This document shows, in pieces, positions 18,187 through 26,839 of a stretch of 64,000 nt of DNA; the first letter of the stretch is position 1; every line of letters starts with the position of its first letter. A model generated the notes under the pieces. It worked only from the letters and a program-made list of their open reading frames with translations, was not told the origin of the DNA and searched no databases. This DNA comes from Nostoc foliaceum FACHB-393 (GTDB taxonomy: Bacteria; Cyanobacteriota; Cyanobacteriia; Cyanobacteriales; Nostocaceae). The stretch covers positions 25,418-89,417 of the forward strand of contig NZ_JACJTD010000033.1 in NCBI RefSeq assembly GCF_014698505.1, written 5' to 3'. Both the position numbers and the translations under genes were made by a program.

Positions 18187-19203
18187 ATGTCAATACCTAT
18201 AGCTTTTATAATTTGTACAGAACCTGGACGTTTAGAAGGTCAATCTTTGATGCTTGCGGAAAGTATTCGTAAGTTTTGCGGGGAATTGAAAAATACACCT
18301 ATATATAGTTTTCATCCTAGAGTAGGTGAACCAATATTAAAGCAAACCCAACAAGCCTTTGAAGCGTTGCAGGTTACTCATCAACAAATTGCAATAAATC
18401 GAGAATTTCATGAATATTATTTAGCCAATAAACCTCTAGTTTGTGCATATGCAGAACAAAATATAGATGCAGAAATATTGGTTTTTTTAGACAGTGATAA
18501 ATGCTTTTTTTCTGAACCAAAAGAATTTTTATTACCAGTAAATTGTAACATACGGTTACGTCCTGAGTATGGTCAAGGAATTGGTTCTACAGGTCTGCAA
18601 GACCCTCAAGAATGGTATTGGCAAAAACTATATGAAGTATTGGGAGTAAAGCATGAGATATTTGTTGACACACCAATTGGTAATAAAAGAATCAGAGCCT
18701 ACTGGAATTCTGGTTTAGTTGCTGTGAGGAGGAGTGCGGGTATATTTACAGCTTGGAAAGAGAACTTTGAAAAAGTAATACGCCTGGATATTACTCCTCC
18801 CCAGGGTATTTATTTTGTTGAGCAGTCTGTTTTGTCTGTAACTTTATGTGCCTTGGGAGAAAATGTCGAACATCTTACTCCTAACTATAGTTATCCATTA
18901 CCTTTGCATAACCGTTTATCAACAAAACTACAAATTCAACATTGGGATGATATTGTATCCATTCATTATTTCAACTTATTCTTTTATAACGATTGGAATG
19001 CACAAATCAAAAGATTGAAAAAAATCAATATCAATTCAGATAAATATCGATGGTTATGTCAAGAGGTTGTCAGACTTAATATGCCTCGTGTGTCAGTTTG
19101 GCATCGATATATGTTGACAATCAGAAGAATGGAACAAAAATTAAAAAACTTTAATTTAGATGTTAATATCAGTGGCTGGATAGAAAAGATGGTTAAATTT
19201 TAA
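18187..19203 (+). CDS. Putative GT-A-fold glycosyltransferase
   Basis: A 338-residue protein without a strong named family. It begins 'SIPIAFIICTEPGRLEGQS', has a clear DxD in 'ILVFLDSDKCFFSEP' (about residue 100) and a typical late acceptor-side block 'YWNSGLVAVRRSAGIF' (about 178-193) followed by 'QSVLSVTLCAL'. This pattern is that of GT-A enzymes that synthesise or extend surface glycans. Its place between two clear glycosyltransferases supports this. Donor unknown. Confidence 0.65.
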   Translation: MSIPIAFIICTEPGRLEGQSLMLAESIRKFCGELKNTPIYSFHPRVGEPILKQTQQAFEALQVTHQQIAINREFHEYYLANKPLVCAYAEQNIDAEILVFLDSDKCFFSEPKEFLLPVNCNIRLRPEYGQGIGSTGLQDPQEWYWQKLYEVLGVKHEIFVDTPIGNKRIRAYWNSGLVAVRRSAGIFTAWKENFEKVIRLDITPPQGIYFVEQSVLSVTLCALGENVEHLTPNYSYPLPLHNRLSTKLQIQHWDDIVSIHYFNLFFYNDWNAQIKRLKKININSDKYRWLCQEVVRLNMPRVSVWHRYMLTIRRMEQKLKNFNLDVNISGWIEKMVKF

Positions 19204-19336
19204 ACTTACCTAAAAATATACGGGAGATAAAAATTTGATGTTTGCATTATGAAGGTAAATTTGCAAAAATTGCATAAAAGTGCATTATTTTTATGATTGT
19301 TTTTGTAGATAGTAGATATTATATGAGGGAGATGAA

Positions 19337-20224
19337 ATGAAGCAAGCAAATCTAGCTGTAATTATGACATGTTATAACAGGCGGAATACAACTCTTGCCT
19401 GTTTACATGCTTTATATGAGCAAACAAATCATTGTGATGTTTATTTAACTGATGATGGTAGCTCTGATGGCACTGCACAGGCTATCAAAGCAGAATATCC
19501 AGCAGTAAACATTCTTCAGGGTAATGGCAATTTATTCTGGGTGGGAGGAATGCATCTCGCCTTTGGTGAGGCGATAAGAAATCAATATGATTATTACCTG
19601 TGGTTAAATGATGACACGTTTCTGGAAGCCAATGCTGTCAGCAAACTATTACAGATTCATCAAAATTTGGCTGAACAAGATTCTCCAAACTCAATTGTAG
19701 TTGGTTCAACTAAAGACCCAACAACAGGAAGAGCAACCTATGGAGGAGCGGTAAAATCCAAAAAATGGTATTCTAACAAGTTTGAATTTTTAGAACCGAG
19801 TTCCGTTATCCAAAAATGCGATGCTATGTATGGTAACTGTGTGCTAATCCCTAAAAGTGTTGTCGCAAAAGTTGGCAATATTGATACAGCTTTTGTTCAC
19901 AGTTTAGGAGATTTAGATTATGCCCTCAGAGCGCGTAAATTGGGTTGTCAAATATGGGTAGCTCCTGGATATGTTGGTACTTGTACGAAAAATTCTATCC
20001 GCAATAGTTGGGTAGATACCAATTTAAGTATATTAGAACGCTTGAAAAAGGTGCTGCAAATTAAAGGATTTCCATTGAAATCATGGACTATATTTTGTAG
20101 CAGGCACTCTGGTCCATTCTGGATGTTGTACTGGTTTTTACCCTATATTAGAGCAATTATTGGTTACAAGGACTTAGCAATTTCTCCTACATTTTCTGAG
20201 GATATTAACCAAACTAATTCATAA
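19337..20224 (+). CDS. GT2 family glycosyltransferase (rhamnosyltransferase-like)
   Basis: A 295-residue GT-A enzyme. 'LAVIMTCYNRRNTTLACLHAL', 'VYLTDDGSSDGT' and a distinctive 'GNGNLFWVGGMHLAFGEAI' precede the DDT metal motif in 'YYLWLNDDTFLEANAV' (about residue 91). The later 'FVHSLGDLDYALRARKLGC' contains the ED/GD-type catalytic base region. Such proteins often transfer rhamnose or similar deoxysugars, but specificity is inferred only from the family. A 133-base AT-rich gap precedes it. Confidence 0.87.
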   Translation: MKQANLAVIMTCYNRRNTTLACLHALYEQTNHCDVYLTDDGSSDGTAQAIKAEYPAVNILQGNGNLFWVGGMHLAFGEAIRNQYDYYLWLNDDTFLEANAVSKLLQIHQNLAEQDSPNSIVVGSTKDPTTGRATYGGAVKSKKWYSNKFEFLEPSSVIQKCDAMYGNCVLIPKSVVAKVGNIDTAFVHSLGDLDYALRARKLGCQIWVAPGYVGTCTKNSIRNSWVDTNLSILERLKKVLQIKGFPLKSWTIFCSRHSGPFWMLYWFLPYIRAIIGYKDLAISPTFSEDINQTNS

Positions 20225-20343
20225 TTTTGATCCTTCCAATAGGGTCATTAGCCAATAATATTTGGATAATTCATTTCAAAAAATTAACAAATGTAACTTC
20301 AAAAATAAATTTATTAACTTTTAAATAATCAGCAATCATTGTT

Positions 20344-21495
20344 ATGGGCAAACGTTTACTAATTGTTTCAACACTCGATTCCAGTCAACCATTTGGTGCC
20401 TTTACTAGACCTTTTTATCTAGGAAAATATCTTACTAAAGATTTTGATTTTTTTCAGATTGGATTAGATTGTTCGTCTGTTAATTATGCACCTTCTGTTT
20501 CAATTGGGTCAAGAAGCCTGAAGTCATATATTCAAACTATAGAAAAGTGCATTGACGATTTTTGCCCAGATATCGTGTATGCTCAAGAAACATTACCTGG
20601 ATTGGCTGCTTTCATTTCACTGAAGCTTAGAAAATACAGTAATTCATCTCTTGTATTAGATTTCCATACATTTTCGGCATATGAATACTGGATGCGTTTG
20701 TTTTCAGTTGCCAATCCTTTCAAAGAGTTTGTACAATGTATTAAGACATATATTGCTCAGGGGATTTTGATATTCTCTGGTAGTCCTATTATTGCAGCAG
20801 GTGACTCAATTCCTAAACTAATTTCGCAGTGGTATGGTAAAACTCCACAGCAGATTTATTGTATCGGGAATGGAGTTACTGAAGACTTACTAAATACCGA
20901 ATCGTTTTCGGATAAAGACCCATATCAAGCATTCAGACCAGCTAAAGTAGTGGTTCTTATTGCTCCTAAAACGTTTCAATTTCCAAGTAATGATATGTCT
21001 GTAGCAATGACTATTGAGGTTGCTAAATATCTTGAAGGTCATCGGCAGAAAGTACATTTTGTTGTTATTGGTAGAGATAGTAGTGATATTTCAGAACCAA
21101 TACCCTCTAACATTTGTTTTTTAGGTTTTTTACCTAAAAGGGAGGATTTTATTACCCATCTTAAATATGCAGATATTACTTTGCTGCCATTCTCTAAACA
21201 AGCAGTAGCAGGCGGTGCTAGGAATAAAGCGTTAGATTATTTCGCTAGTAGAAAGTTAGTTGTATCGACACCAGAAGGCTTGCGAGGCTTAGAAGAATTT
21301 CGCCACTTAGAACATCTGTTAATAACAGGATACTCTACGGAAGAAGTTGCTAACACAGTGCTGGAGGCAGCTTCAAACATTGATAAATATCAATCACTTG
21401 TAGATAAAGCATATACCTTAATTACAGAAAAATATTCTTGGAATGCAAGAGCAGAGAATATCGCGGAAATCCTGCTGAAAGTAAGTCCTGCTTAG
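20344..21495 (+). CDS. GT4-like glycosyltransferase
   Basis: A 383-residue GT-B protein. N-domain: 'LLIVSTLDSSQPFGAFTRPFYLGKYL' and 'IVYAQETLPGLAAF'. C-domain: 'QIYCIGNGVTEDLL', 'VVIGRDS', 'NICFLGFLPKREDFITHLKYADITLLP' and a variant donor motif 'GGARNKALDYFASRKLVVST', which replaces the standard E-x7-E. This resembles GT4 members that act late in EPS assembly. Same strand and spacing as the rest of the locus. Confidence 0.8.
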   Translation: MGKRLLIVSTLDSSQPFGAFTRPFYLGKYLTKDFDFFQIGLDCSSVNYAPSVSIGSRSLKSYIQTIEKCIDDFCPDIVYAQETLPGLAAFISLKLRKYSNSSLVLDFHTFSAYEYWMRLFSVANPFKEFVQCIKTYIAQGILIFSGSPIIAAGDSIPKLISQWYGKTPQQIYCIGNGVTEDLLNTESFSDKDPYQAFRPAKVVVLIAPKTFQFPSNDMSVAMTIEVAKYLEGHRQKVHFVVIGRDSSDISEPIPSNICFLGFLPKREDFITHLKYADITLLPFSKQAVAGGARNKALDYFASRKLVVSTPEGLRGLEEFRHLEHLLITGYSTEEVANTVLEAASNIDKYQSLVDKAYTLITEKYSWNARAENIAEILLKVSPA

Positions 21496-21600
21496 TTAAT
21501 TTAAATATTTAAATAAGTATTTAAATATTGCTAATTCATTTTTAAATGCTCACCGTTTCTGTGACATTAAGTCTCCTAGTTGTAAAATAAAGATTAAGTC

Positions 21601-22425
21601 ATGAAAAATCGATTTTCTTATAAATTTCTTGGTATTAAATTGGATGCCCTCTCTATCCCAGAGTTAAATTTATTGATAGAAGAATCTATTGAGAAGAATG
21701 ATAAATGGATTATTGCTAATCATAACTTGCATAGTCTTTATCTCTTTCATAATGATCTAAAAATGCAAGATTTTTATGCCAAGGCAAAATATATCCATAT
21801 TGATGGTATGCCTTTATTGTTTATTGGAAAGCTGTTAGGTTTTCCAATGAAACGAGAACAAAGAGTAACCTATGCTGACTGGGTATGGCCTCTGATGGCG
21901 GAAGCTGCTAATAAAGACTGGCGTGTATTCTATTTAGGTTCAAAGCCAGGAGTTGCTGAACAAGGAGCAAATATTTTGCGCCAGAGATTTCCTGGTTTAC
22001 AGATTGCTTGCGCTCATGGCTATATTGATATGGATAAAGATAGTCAAGAAAATCTTGCTACTCTAGCTGCAATTAATGCTTACAAACCCCATGTATTAAT
22101 GGTTGGGATGGGTATGCCACGCCAAGAGTATTGGATTTCAGAAAATCTTGAACATATTCACACCAACAGTATTTTGACTAGTGGAGCCTGCATGGACTAT
22201 GTAGCAGGAGCAATACCTACTCCGCCTCGCTGGATGGGAAAGGTGGGCTTAGAATGGTTGTATCGGTTGTTTTGTGAACCGAAAAGGCTTTGGAGACGTT
22301 ACTTACTTGAGCCTTGGTTTGTAGGCACATTATTTTTACGAGAAATTTGGAGTATGCCAAGTCAACAAAAAAAAAATAGAATGCTGCTATTTATCAGCAC
22401 AAGATTTCACAAGTTTGTAGCGTGA
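21601..22425 (+). CDS. WecG/TagA/CpsF-family glycosyltransferase (GT26)
   Basis: A 274-residue enzyme of the GT26 family, which transfers N-acetylmannosamine(-uronate) or related sugars to lipid-linked acceptors at the membrane. Recognisable blocks are 'NLHSLYLFHNDLKMQDFYAKA', 'IHIDGMPLLFIGKLLG', 'RVFYLGSKPGVAEQGANIL', 'HVLMVGMGMPRQEYWI' and the C-terminal 'RLFCEPKRLWRRYLLEP', a basic membrane-binding tail. It is the last gene of the EPS run, and the convergent GH10 gene lies 180 bases downstream. Confidence 0.92.
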   Translation: MKNRFSYKFLGIKLDALSIPELNLLIEESIEKNDKWIIANHNLHSLYLFHNDLKMQDFYAKAKYIHIDGMPLLFIGKLLGFPMKREQRVTYADWVWPLMAEAANKDWRVFYLGSKPGVAEQGANILRQRFPGLQIACAHGYIDMDKDSQENLATLAAINAYKPHVLMVGMGMPRQEYWISENLEHIHTNSILTSGACMDYVAGAIPTPPRWMGKVGLEWLYRLFCEPKRLWRRYLLEPWFVGTLFLREIWSMPSQQKKNRMLLFISTRFHKFVA

Positions 22426-22604
22426 TTGAGTAATGATTGAGTCTCTCCAAGCCTTACCAGTAGGTAGCTCAATTTGTCACGAATTTATAAAATACTGTTT
22501 TAAAGCTTAACCATTAATTAGTGAGCACGCCTGATTCAAGTTTTGTACTTATGAATAGCGAAGAATCTCGCCACATACTTCGCTTGGAATAATATTTAAA
22601 AGCG

Positions 22605-23777
22605 CTATTTACGCCTGGGTGGAGTATAAGTTACTTGCTTAAAAGCCTGGGCAATAGCATTGCGGGCAGGTTTAGGTTGCAGGTTCTCATCGAAGGGAAG
22701 CGGACGCAGAAATTTCCAGAGATTTGGATTGTCCCTAAAGGTTTTTCTTGGCATCCAGTCAGGATGACGTATCCAAGTATGACGATCGGTAAGTCCCCAT
22801 GTAATTATAGTATCAACTTTAGCTGCAAAGCAAATGTCAAGATATCGTTTGTAACTATCGGCTACCATCTGGTCTAGCTTTTTGATGCTATCGGGTAGTG
22901 GGGTATCAATGATAATATCTAATTCTGTGATTATTGGTTTAACTTCAAGATCGTTAAGCCGTTTTAAGACGGAATTAAATCCTTTCTCGTCAAAACCATA
23001 GGCTGTAGAAAACCATAGATGTGATTGGATACCTGCTCCATCAATTTTAACGCCACTATTCTTCAGATATTCGACCATTTTTAAGAAACGGTTTGATTTC
23101 CATGTAGCGCCTTCGATGCCAAAATCATTGAGGTAAAATTTCTTGCTGCTATCAACTGAAGCAGCAATTAAAAATAAGTCTCGAATTAATTCTGGCTTTA
23201 CCCCTTTACGCAAACCGTAGGTAGCGTTATCAGTTTCATTCTCATTATCAGCGATAATTTCATTAGCTATATCCCAAGACTTTAAAACCTTGCTATTACG
23301 ATAATGACCCATAACTCCTTTAACATGCCGTTCGAGCATTTTAAGAGTGGGGGGGTAAGGAACCCAGTCTGGTTTTCCCATGTGCCAGAAAAGAGTATGC
23401 CCGTGCAAGTCTATATTATGCTTTTGGCAGAAATCAGCGATCGCATCTGCTGATTCAAAAGTAAATTTTCCTGGCTGTGGTTCAGTGGCGTTCCATTTTA
23501 ATTCACCATTTGGTGTCACAATCGAACATTCACGAGCCATTAGGCTAGCGTAATCCTTCTCTGTTTGCAAAAATTCACTAGAAATTGCTGCGCCATAACG
23601 TTTTCCTTTGGCGGCAGCTAATTGCCGAAGAGGAGAATTTACATTTGTATAATTTGCCGCAATAGCATTCGTACTCTGATCTTCTTTTTGTTTATCCTTT
23701 TGTAAAAACCCCATAGTCAATAAGGCAGAAAGGGTTGTGTATCCTACTCGTGTTAAAAATTTTCTCCGATCAGGCAT
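22605..23777 (-). CDS. Tat-exported GH10 endo-beta-xylanase-like hydrolase
   Basis: A 390-residue secreted glycosidase of family 10. The N-terminus MPDRRKFLTRVG is a twin-arginine (RRxFL) signal followed by a hydrophobic stretch. GH10 hallmarks are 'GELKWNATEPQPGKFTF' (W/N substrate binding), 'LHGHTLFWH', the acid/base glutamate in WDIANE (E173) and the nucleophile in ITELDI (E285), then 'ITWGLTDRHTWI'. Both catalytic glutamates are present, so it should be active on a beta-1,4-xylan-like chain. Its convergent position at the end of the EPS locus suggests it trims or releases the organism's own polysaccharide; that is inference. Confidence 0.9.
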   Translation of the reverse strand: MPDRRKFLTRVGYTTLSALLTMGFLQKDKQKEDQSTNAIAANYTNVNSPLRQLAAAKGKRYGAAISSEFLQTEKDYASLMARECSIVTPNGELKWNATEPQPGKFTFESADAIADFCQKHNIDLHGHTLFWHMGKPDWVPYPPTLKMLERHVKGVMGHYRNSKVLKSWDIANEIIADNENETDNATYGLRKGVKPELIRDLFLIAASVDSSKKFYLNDFGIEGATWKSNRFLKMVEYLKNSGVKIDGAGIQSHLWFSTAYGFDEKGFNSVLKRLNDLEVKPIITELDIIIDTPLPDSIKKLDQMVADSYKRYLDICFAAKVDTIITWGLTDRHTWIRHPDWMPRKTFRDNPNLWKFLRPLPFDENLQPKPARNAIAQAFKQVTYTPPRRK

Positions 23778-24074
23778 AAATTATACTTAATAAAAAACAC
23801 ATAGATTATTATATTACAGAAGAAGTTTTGATACTTTTTAAGGTTTAGTTATGATTTCCACAATCATTGCAGCCCAAGCAGTTAAAGCTACCCTTTATCT
23901 CCCCCATCAGTAACTTTTCCTGCCGAATGCTGCACCAACACTAACTAAGAACTACAAGAATTTATCGATTTTCACTCAGATATACGGAGTTTGAGTAGTT
24001 TTGCAGTATAGCCAAGAGCGATCGCCGCTAGAATATTATAATTTATGTCTTTCATGGCTAATTTTTCAACTAAA

Positions 24075-24172
24075 TGTTTGCCTTTGGCGTTCCCGCAGGG
24101 TAGCTATCACAAGGTTTTTGGGAGATTGCTACCCTTCTCTACGAGACGCACTTGCATTCGGTCACAATGACG
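24075..24172. repeat. Nostoc-type repeat cluster (CGTTCCCGCAGGGTAG / TCTACGAGACGC)
   Basis: The 422-base gap between the GH10 gene and hfq holds no gene. It contains the motif pair GCGTTCCCGCAGGGTAGCTA and CTACGAGACGCACTT, seen repeatedly in Nostoc intergenic DNA. A 72-codon rightward frame (from 24001) simply translates this repeat and is not called. An apparent coding remnant was not recognised in 23840-24070. Confidence 0.45.
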
Positions 24173-24199
24173 GTTATTTAAGCGGAAATGATACTACTT

Positions 24200-24418
24200 C
24201 TAACTTGTTTTCGGCTTGATGTATGCGATCGCTTGTTTCCAAACAGTGCTTTGCTGACTGTTTTCATCAGCAATACAGATACACTGTGGATCTTGCCATA
24301 AAACCTTTCCTGTCAACACATCACCAGTCAGCAGCTTTAATTCCACTGGCGTTGTTTGTTTAATCAGGTTTTGGACTTGTCTAATACTGGGTAAAGTGGT
24401 GTCAAATTCGGTAAGCAT
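24200..24418 (-). CDS. hfq: Cyanobacterial-type Hfq (Sm-like protein)
   Basis: A 72-residue Sm-like protein. I start it at ATG 24418 (MLTEFDTTLPSIRQVQNLI), because the further 32 upstream codons overlap the dapF promoter area and do not resemble the family. Sm1 is represented by 'PVELKLLTGDVLTGKVLWQD' and Sm2 by 'QSTVWKQAIAYIKP', with the cyanobacterial form of the YKHA motif. In Synechocystis the homologue does not act as a classical RNA chaperone but binds the pilus ATPase PilB and is needed for motility and transformation. It is divergent from dapF with a 69-base gap, an arrangement also known in other cyanobacteria. Confidence 0.9.
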   Translation of the reverse strand: MLTEFDTTLPSIRQVQNLIKQTTPVELKLLTGDVLTGKVLWQDPQCICIADENSQQSTVWKQAIAYIKPKTS

Positions 24419-24487
24419 TTTTAGTAAAGATGAACCTACAAGGCAAAATAAAGAGTAACTAATCCTTGATAATTCATCCTTGAAGAA

Positions 24488-25327
24488 ATGGCAATCGAAT
24501 TTACTAAGTATCATGGTCTAGGCAACGACTTTATTTTGATTGACAATCGCTCGTCATCTTTGCCTGTAGTGACACCAGAGCAAGCCATCAAGTTGTGTGA
24601 TCGCCACTTTGGCATCGGTGCTGATGGTGTAATTTTTGCCCTACCGGGAGAAAACGGCACTGACTACACCATGCGGATTTTTAATTCCGATGGTTCAGAA
24701 CCAGAAATGTGTGGTAACGGCATTCGCTGTTTAGCTGGCTTTTTAGCAGACTTAGAAGGCGAATCCCGGAATCAAGACTCATATCGCATTCATACTTTGG
24801 GCGGTGTCATGACTCCCCAACTCTTATCTGATGGTCAAGTTAAAGTAGACATGGGTTTACCCAGGTTACTCGCTAGCGAAATTCCTACCACTCTTGCACC
24901 CGCCCAAGAAAAAGTAATTTCTCAGCCGTTAGAGGTGGCGGGACAAACTTGGGATGTCACCTGTGTAAATATGGGAAATCCTCACTGCATTACCTTTGTG
25001 GAAGATGTAGCTGCAATTGAGCTAGAAAGCATAGGCCCGAAATTTGAGCATCACCCAGTTTTTCCCCAACGCATAAATACCGAATTTATTCAAGTGGTAC
25101 GCCGTGACTATTTGAAAATGCGGGTGTGGGAACGGGGTGCTGGGATTACATTGGCTTGTGGGACTGGTGCTTGTGCTTCCTTGGTGGCTGGAGTGTTAAC
25201 AGGGAAATGCGATCGCACTGCAACTATAGAATTACCAGGTGGCCCTTTGCAAATTGAATGGTCAGAAATCGACCAACGGGTTTACATGACAGGCCCGGCT
25301 GAGAGGGTCTTTACGGGTAAACTGTAA
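24488..25327 (+). CDS. dapF: Diaminopimelate epimerase
   Basis: It interconverts LL- and meso-diaminopimelate for lysine and peptidoglycan synthesis, without a cofactor. The 279 residues match the family. Hallmarks are 'FTKYHGLGNDFILID' at the N-terminus, the first catalytic cysteine in PEMCGNGIRC (about C79), 'MGNPHCITFV', and the second cysteine in 'GITLACGTGACASLVA' (about C220). ATG 24488 is the natural start, divergent from hfq. Confidence 0.97.
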   Translation: MAIEFTKYHGLGNDFILIDNRSSSLPVVTPEQAIKLCDRHFGIGADGVIFALPGENGTDYTMRIFNSDGSEPEMCGNGIRCLAGFLADLEGESRNQDSYRIHTLGGVMTPQLLSDGQVKVDMGLPRLLASEIPTTLAPAQEKVISQPLEVAGQTWDVTCVNMGNPHCITFVEDVAAIELESIGPKFEHHPVFPQRINTEFIQVVRRDYLKMRVWERGAGITLACGTGACASLVAGVLTGKCDRTATIELPGGPLQIEWSEIDQRVYMTGPAERVFTGKL

Positions 25328-25328
25328 C

Positions 25329-25539
25329 CGACTTCCCATTGGCATTACTCAAGTAGTAGCAATACTTTTCGGTTAAGGGGGAAAAGGTTAAAGGGAAAGG
25401 GTTTGAATTTACCTTTACCCCAAGCCCAGTAACCTTTCCCCAGACCAAAAGAGAGATTGTTGGGTTTATCCGAAAAGCATTGCAGGTAGTAGTGTCATAA
25501 AAGTCTTGCAGCGATCGCGGTGGTGGCTTCCAAATGAGT
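25329..25539 (-). pseudogene. 3' remnant of a second AlkA-like DNA glycosylase gene
   Basis: Reading leftwards from 25536, the sequence encodes H-L-E-A-T-T-A-I-A-A-R-L-L-stop-H-Y-Y, and beyond the inserted element (25483-25359) Y-Y-L-S-N-A. This matches the C-terminus of the intact alkA about 1.3 kb away (HWRPWRAVAARLLWHYYLSNA), with a TGG-to-TGA change. The intact gene carries the nearly identical DNA at 26851-26890. The remnant is cut at its 5' side by the fold-back element at 25541 and interrupted by the element at 25359-25483. Confidence 0.7.
25359..25483. mobile_element. 125-bp MITE-like fold-back element
   Basis: Terminal inverted repeats GCAATACTTTTCGG (25359-25372) and CCGAAAAGCATTGC (25470-25483) differ at one position. 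An inner pair GGGGAAAAGGTTA / TAACCTTTCCCC extends the stem. GTAGTA occurs on both sides and may be a duplicated target. Comparison with the intact alkA 3' end at 26851-26890 shows where the uninterrupted sequence would have joined. No coding capacity, so it would need a transposase in trans. Confidence 0.7.
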
Positions 25540-25540
25540 T

Positions 25541-25631
25541 AGGACTTACGCAAAATCATGAAAAAACGAACCGCCAAGTACGCCAAGTGCGCCAAGTAAT
25601 AAGAGTTGTAGAGGGTTTTTGCGTAAGTCCT
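25541..25631. mobile_element. 91-bp MITE-like element with perfect 15-bp inverted repeats
   Basis: The ends are AGGACTTACGCAAAA (25541-25555) and TTTTGCGTAAGTCCT (25617-25631), a perfect inverted match. The interior contains the tandem CGCCAAGTA/CGCCAAGTG motif. Elements with this terminus are familiar from Nostoc/Anabaena-type genomes. It truncates the alkA remnant on its left. Confidence 0.7.
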
Positions 25632-25635
25632 GTGA

Positions 25636-25749
25636 GTGCAAGCTGCTCTTAATTATGCCCGCGATCGCGCCAAGCAGGAACCAGCCCGCTATCAGAAATC
25701 AATTGTCTATGAAGTTTTAAGGGTTGCTAGTAAGTACTTTAGTGCTTAG
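25636..25749 (+). pseudogene. Possible C-terminal gene remnant of unknown family
   Basis: A 37-codon stretch directly after the 91-bp element reads like real protein (QAALNYARDRAKQE then 'PARYQKSIVYEVLRVASKYF') and ends with TAG at 25749. Only a GTG at 25636 precedes it before a stop. It may be the tail of a gene cut by the element. I do not recognise the family, and chance is possible. Confidence 0.3.
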
Positions 25750-25782
25750 AAAATCAGGACTAAAGTCTTGACTACGAACTTG

Positions 25783-26781
25783 TTAAGATTCACTTTCCAC
25801 TGGAGACTGCATGGGGATATTAACTGTAGATTTAATAGATTCTTTAGTAGAAATAGCTAGATAGATACCACCTAAAATTAGACCCAACCCTAGGAAGTTA
25901 AAAACACTCAAATTTTCCGAAAAAAGTATCCAAGCAAGAATAGCAACAATCACTGGATTGAGTAGCAAGAGTAAAGAGAGGAATCCTGAAGAAAAAGTTT
26001 TCAGGCTGTATACAATTAGCCCATGACCCAAGGCTTCACAAATAGCACCTAGTGCAAATACTACTAACCAACCTGACAAAGAAACTGGGAAAACTTGTTT
26101 TTCAAAGATGAGCACTACTGGGAGCATTAATGAAGTTGCGATGACACAGCGCCACATAAGGATGGTAATAATTGAAAACTTATTGCGGATTTGCTCGATA
26201 AGTAAAAAGTTTGCTGCATAAAATATCGATGAGATGAGGGCAACGGCATCACCTGTAAAATTATTATTAGAGCGTAATAAATCTTCAAATCCAACTGCGA
26301 TCGCGCCAATCATTGCTAATATTAAACCAATGATAAATTTGCGCCCAAAAATTTGATTAAAAAACAGCCAACCTCCTAATGTAGTGAATAGCGGATTGAG
26401 ACTACCTAACGCATTAGCATTAGCAGCACCAGTCTGGGTTAGCGACCAAGTCCAAGATAATCGGCCTAATACATGAACTAGACCCACTGCTATTAAAAAC
26501 GCTATATCTTTGATTGGATAAGACTGCTGTCGTAATACAGGTTCATCATCCGTAATCTGAGTCCGTGCTTGGTTAATTCCACTCCATAATCCAAAGATAA
26601 TAGTTGCTATCCATAAGCGATTAAAAAATGTAGCGGCGGCGCTCATTTCCCTAACAGCAATTTTAATAAGTATTGCTGTCGCCGATAAAGCTAATAATGC
26701 GGTTATAACTGTTATTATCGGTAGTATTTTTGAAGCTTTATTAGGTTTTTCTGGTGTTAGGCTTAATTGATTTTCTACCAT
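25783..26781 (-). CDS. DMT-superfamily (EamA/RhaT-like) permease
   Basis: A 332-residue membrane protein with ten hydrophobic segments arranged as two EamA repeats (about 18-150 and 175-320). The second repeat starts at 'GDAVALISSIFYAANFLLIEQIRNKF' and ends with 'LNPVIVAILAWILFSENLSVFNFLGLGLILGGIYLA', the typical family end. N- and C-termini are polar and cytoplasmic. Probably exports or imports a small metabolite; the substrate cannot be told. Start ATG 26781. Confidence 0.88.
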   Translation of the reverse strand: MVENQLSLTPEKPNKASKILPIITVITALLALSATAILIKIAVREMSAAATFFNRLWIATIIFGLWSGINQARTQITDDEPVLRQQSYPIKDIAFLIAVGLVHVLGRLSWTWSLTQTGAANANALGSLNPLFTTLGGWLFFNQIFGRKFIIGLILAMIGAIAVGFEDLLRSNNNFTGDAVALISSIFYAANFLLIEQIRNKFSIITILMWRCVIATSLMLPVVLIFEKQVFPVSLSGWLVVFALGAICEALGHGLIVYSLKTFSSGFLSLLLLLNPVIVAILAWILFSENLSVFNFLGLGLILGGIYLAISTKESIKSTVNIPMQSPVESES

Positions 26782-26839
26782 TTAATTATATTTATTAAAC
26801 AAACTGCCAAGTACGAAGGAGTAATGATTATGTGCAAGT

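Noticed and set aside
20225..20343. Terminator at the hairpin GATCCTTCCAATAGGGTC between two EPS genes
   Set aside because: The stem is too weak and no T-tract follows; the locus probably continues as one unit.
24001..24219. 72-codon frame next to hfq
   Set aside because: It translates an interspersed repeat (CGTTCCCGCAGGGTAG) and overlaps the 3' end of hfq.
24419..24514. N-terminal extension of Hfq by 32 residues
   Set aside because: The extension overlaps dapF and its promoter and does not match the family start MLTEFDTTLPS.
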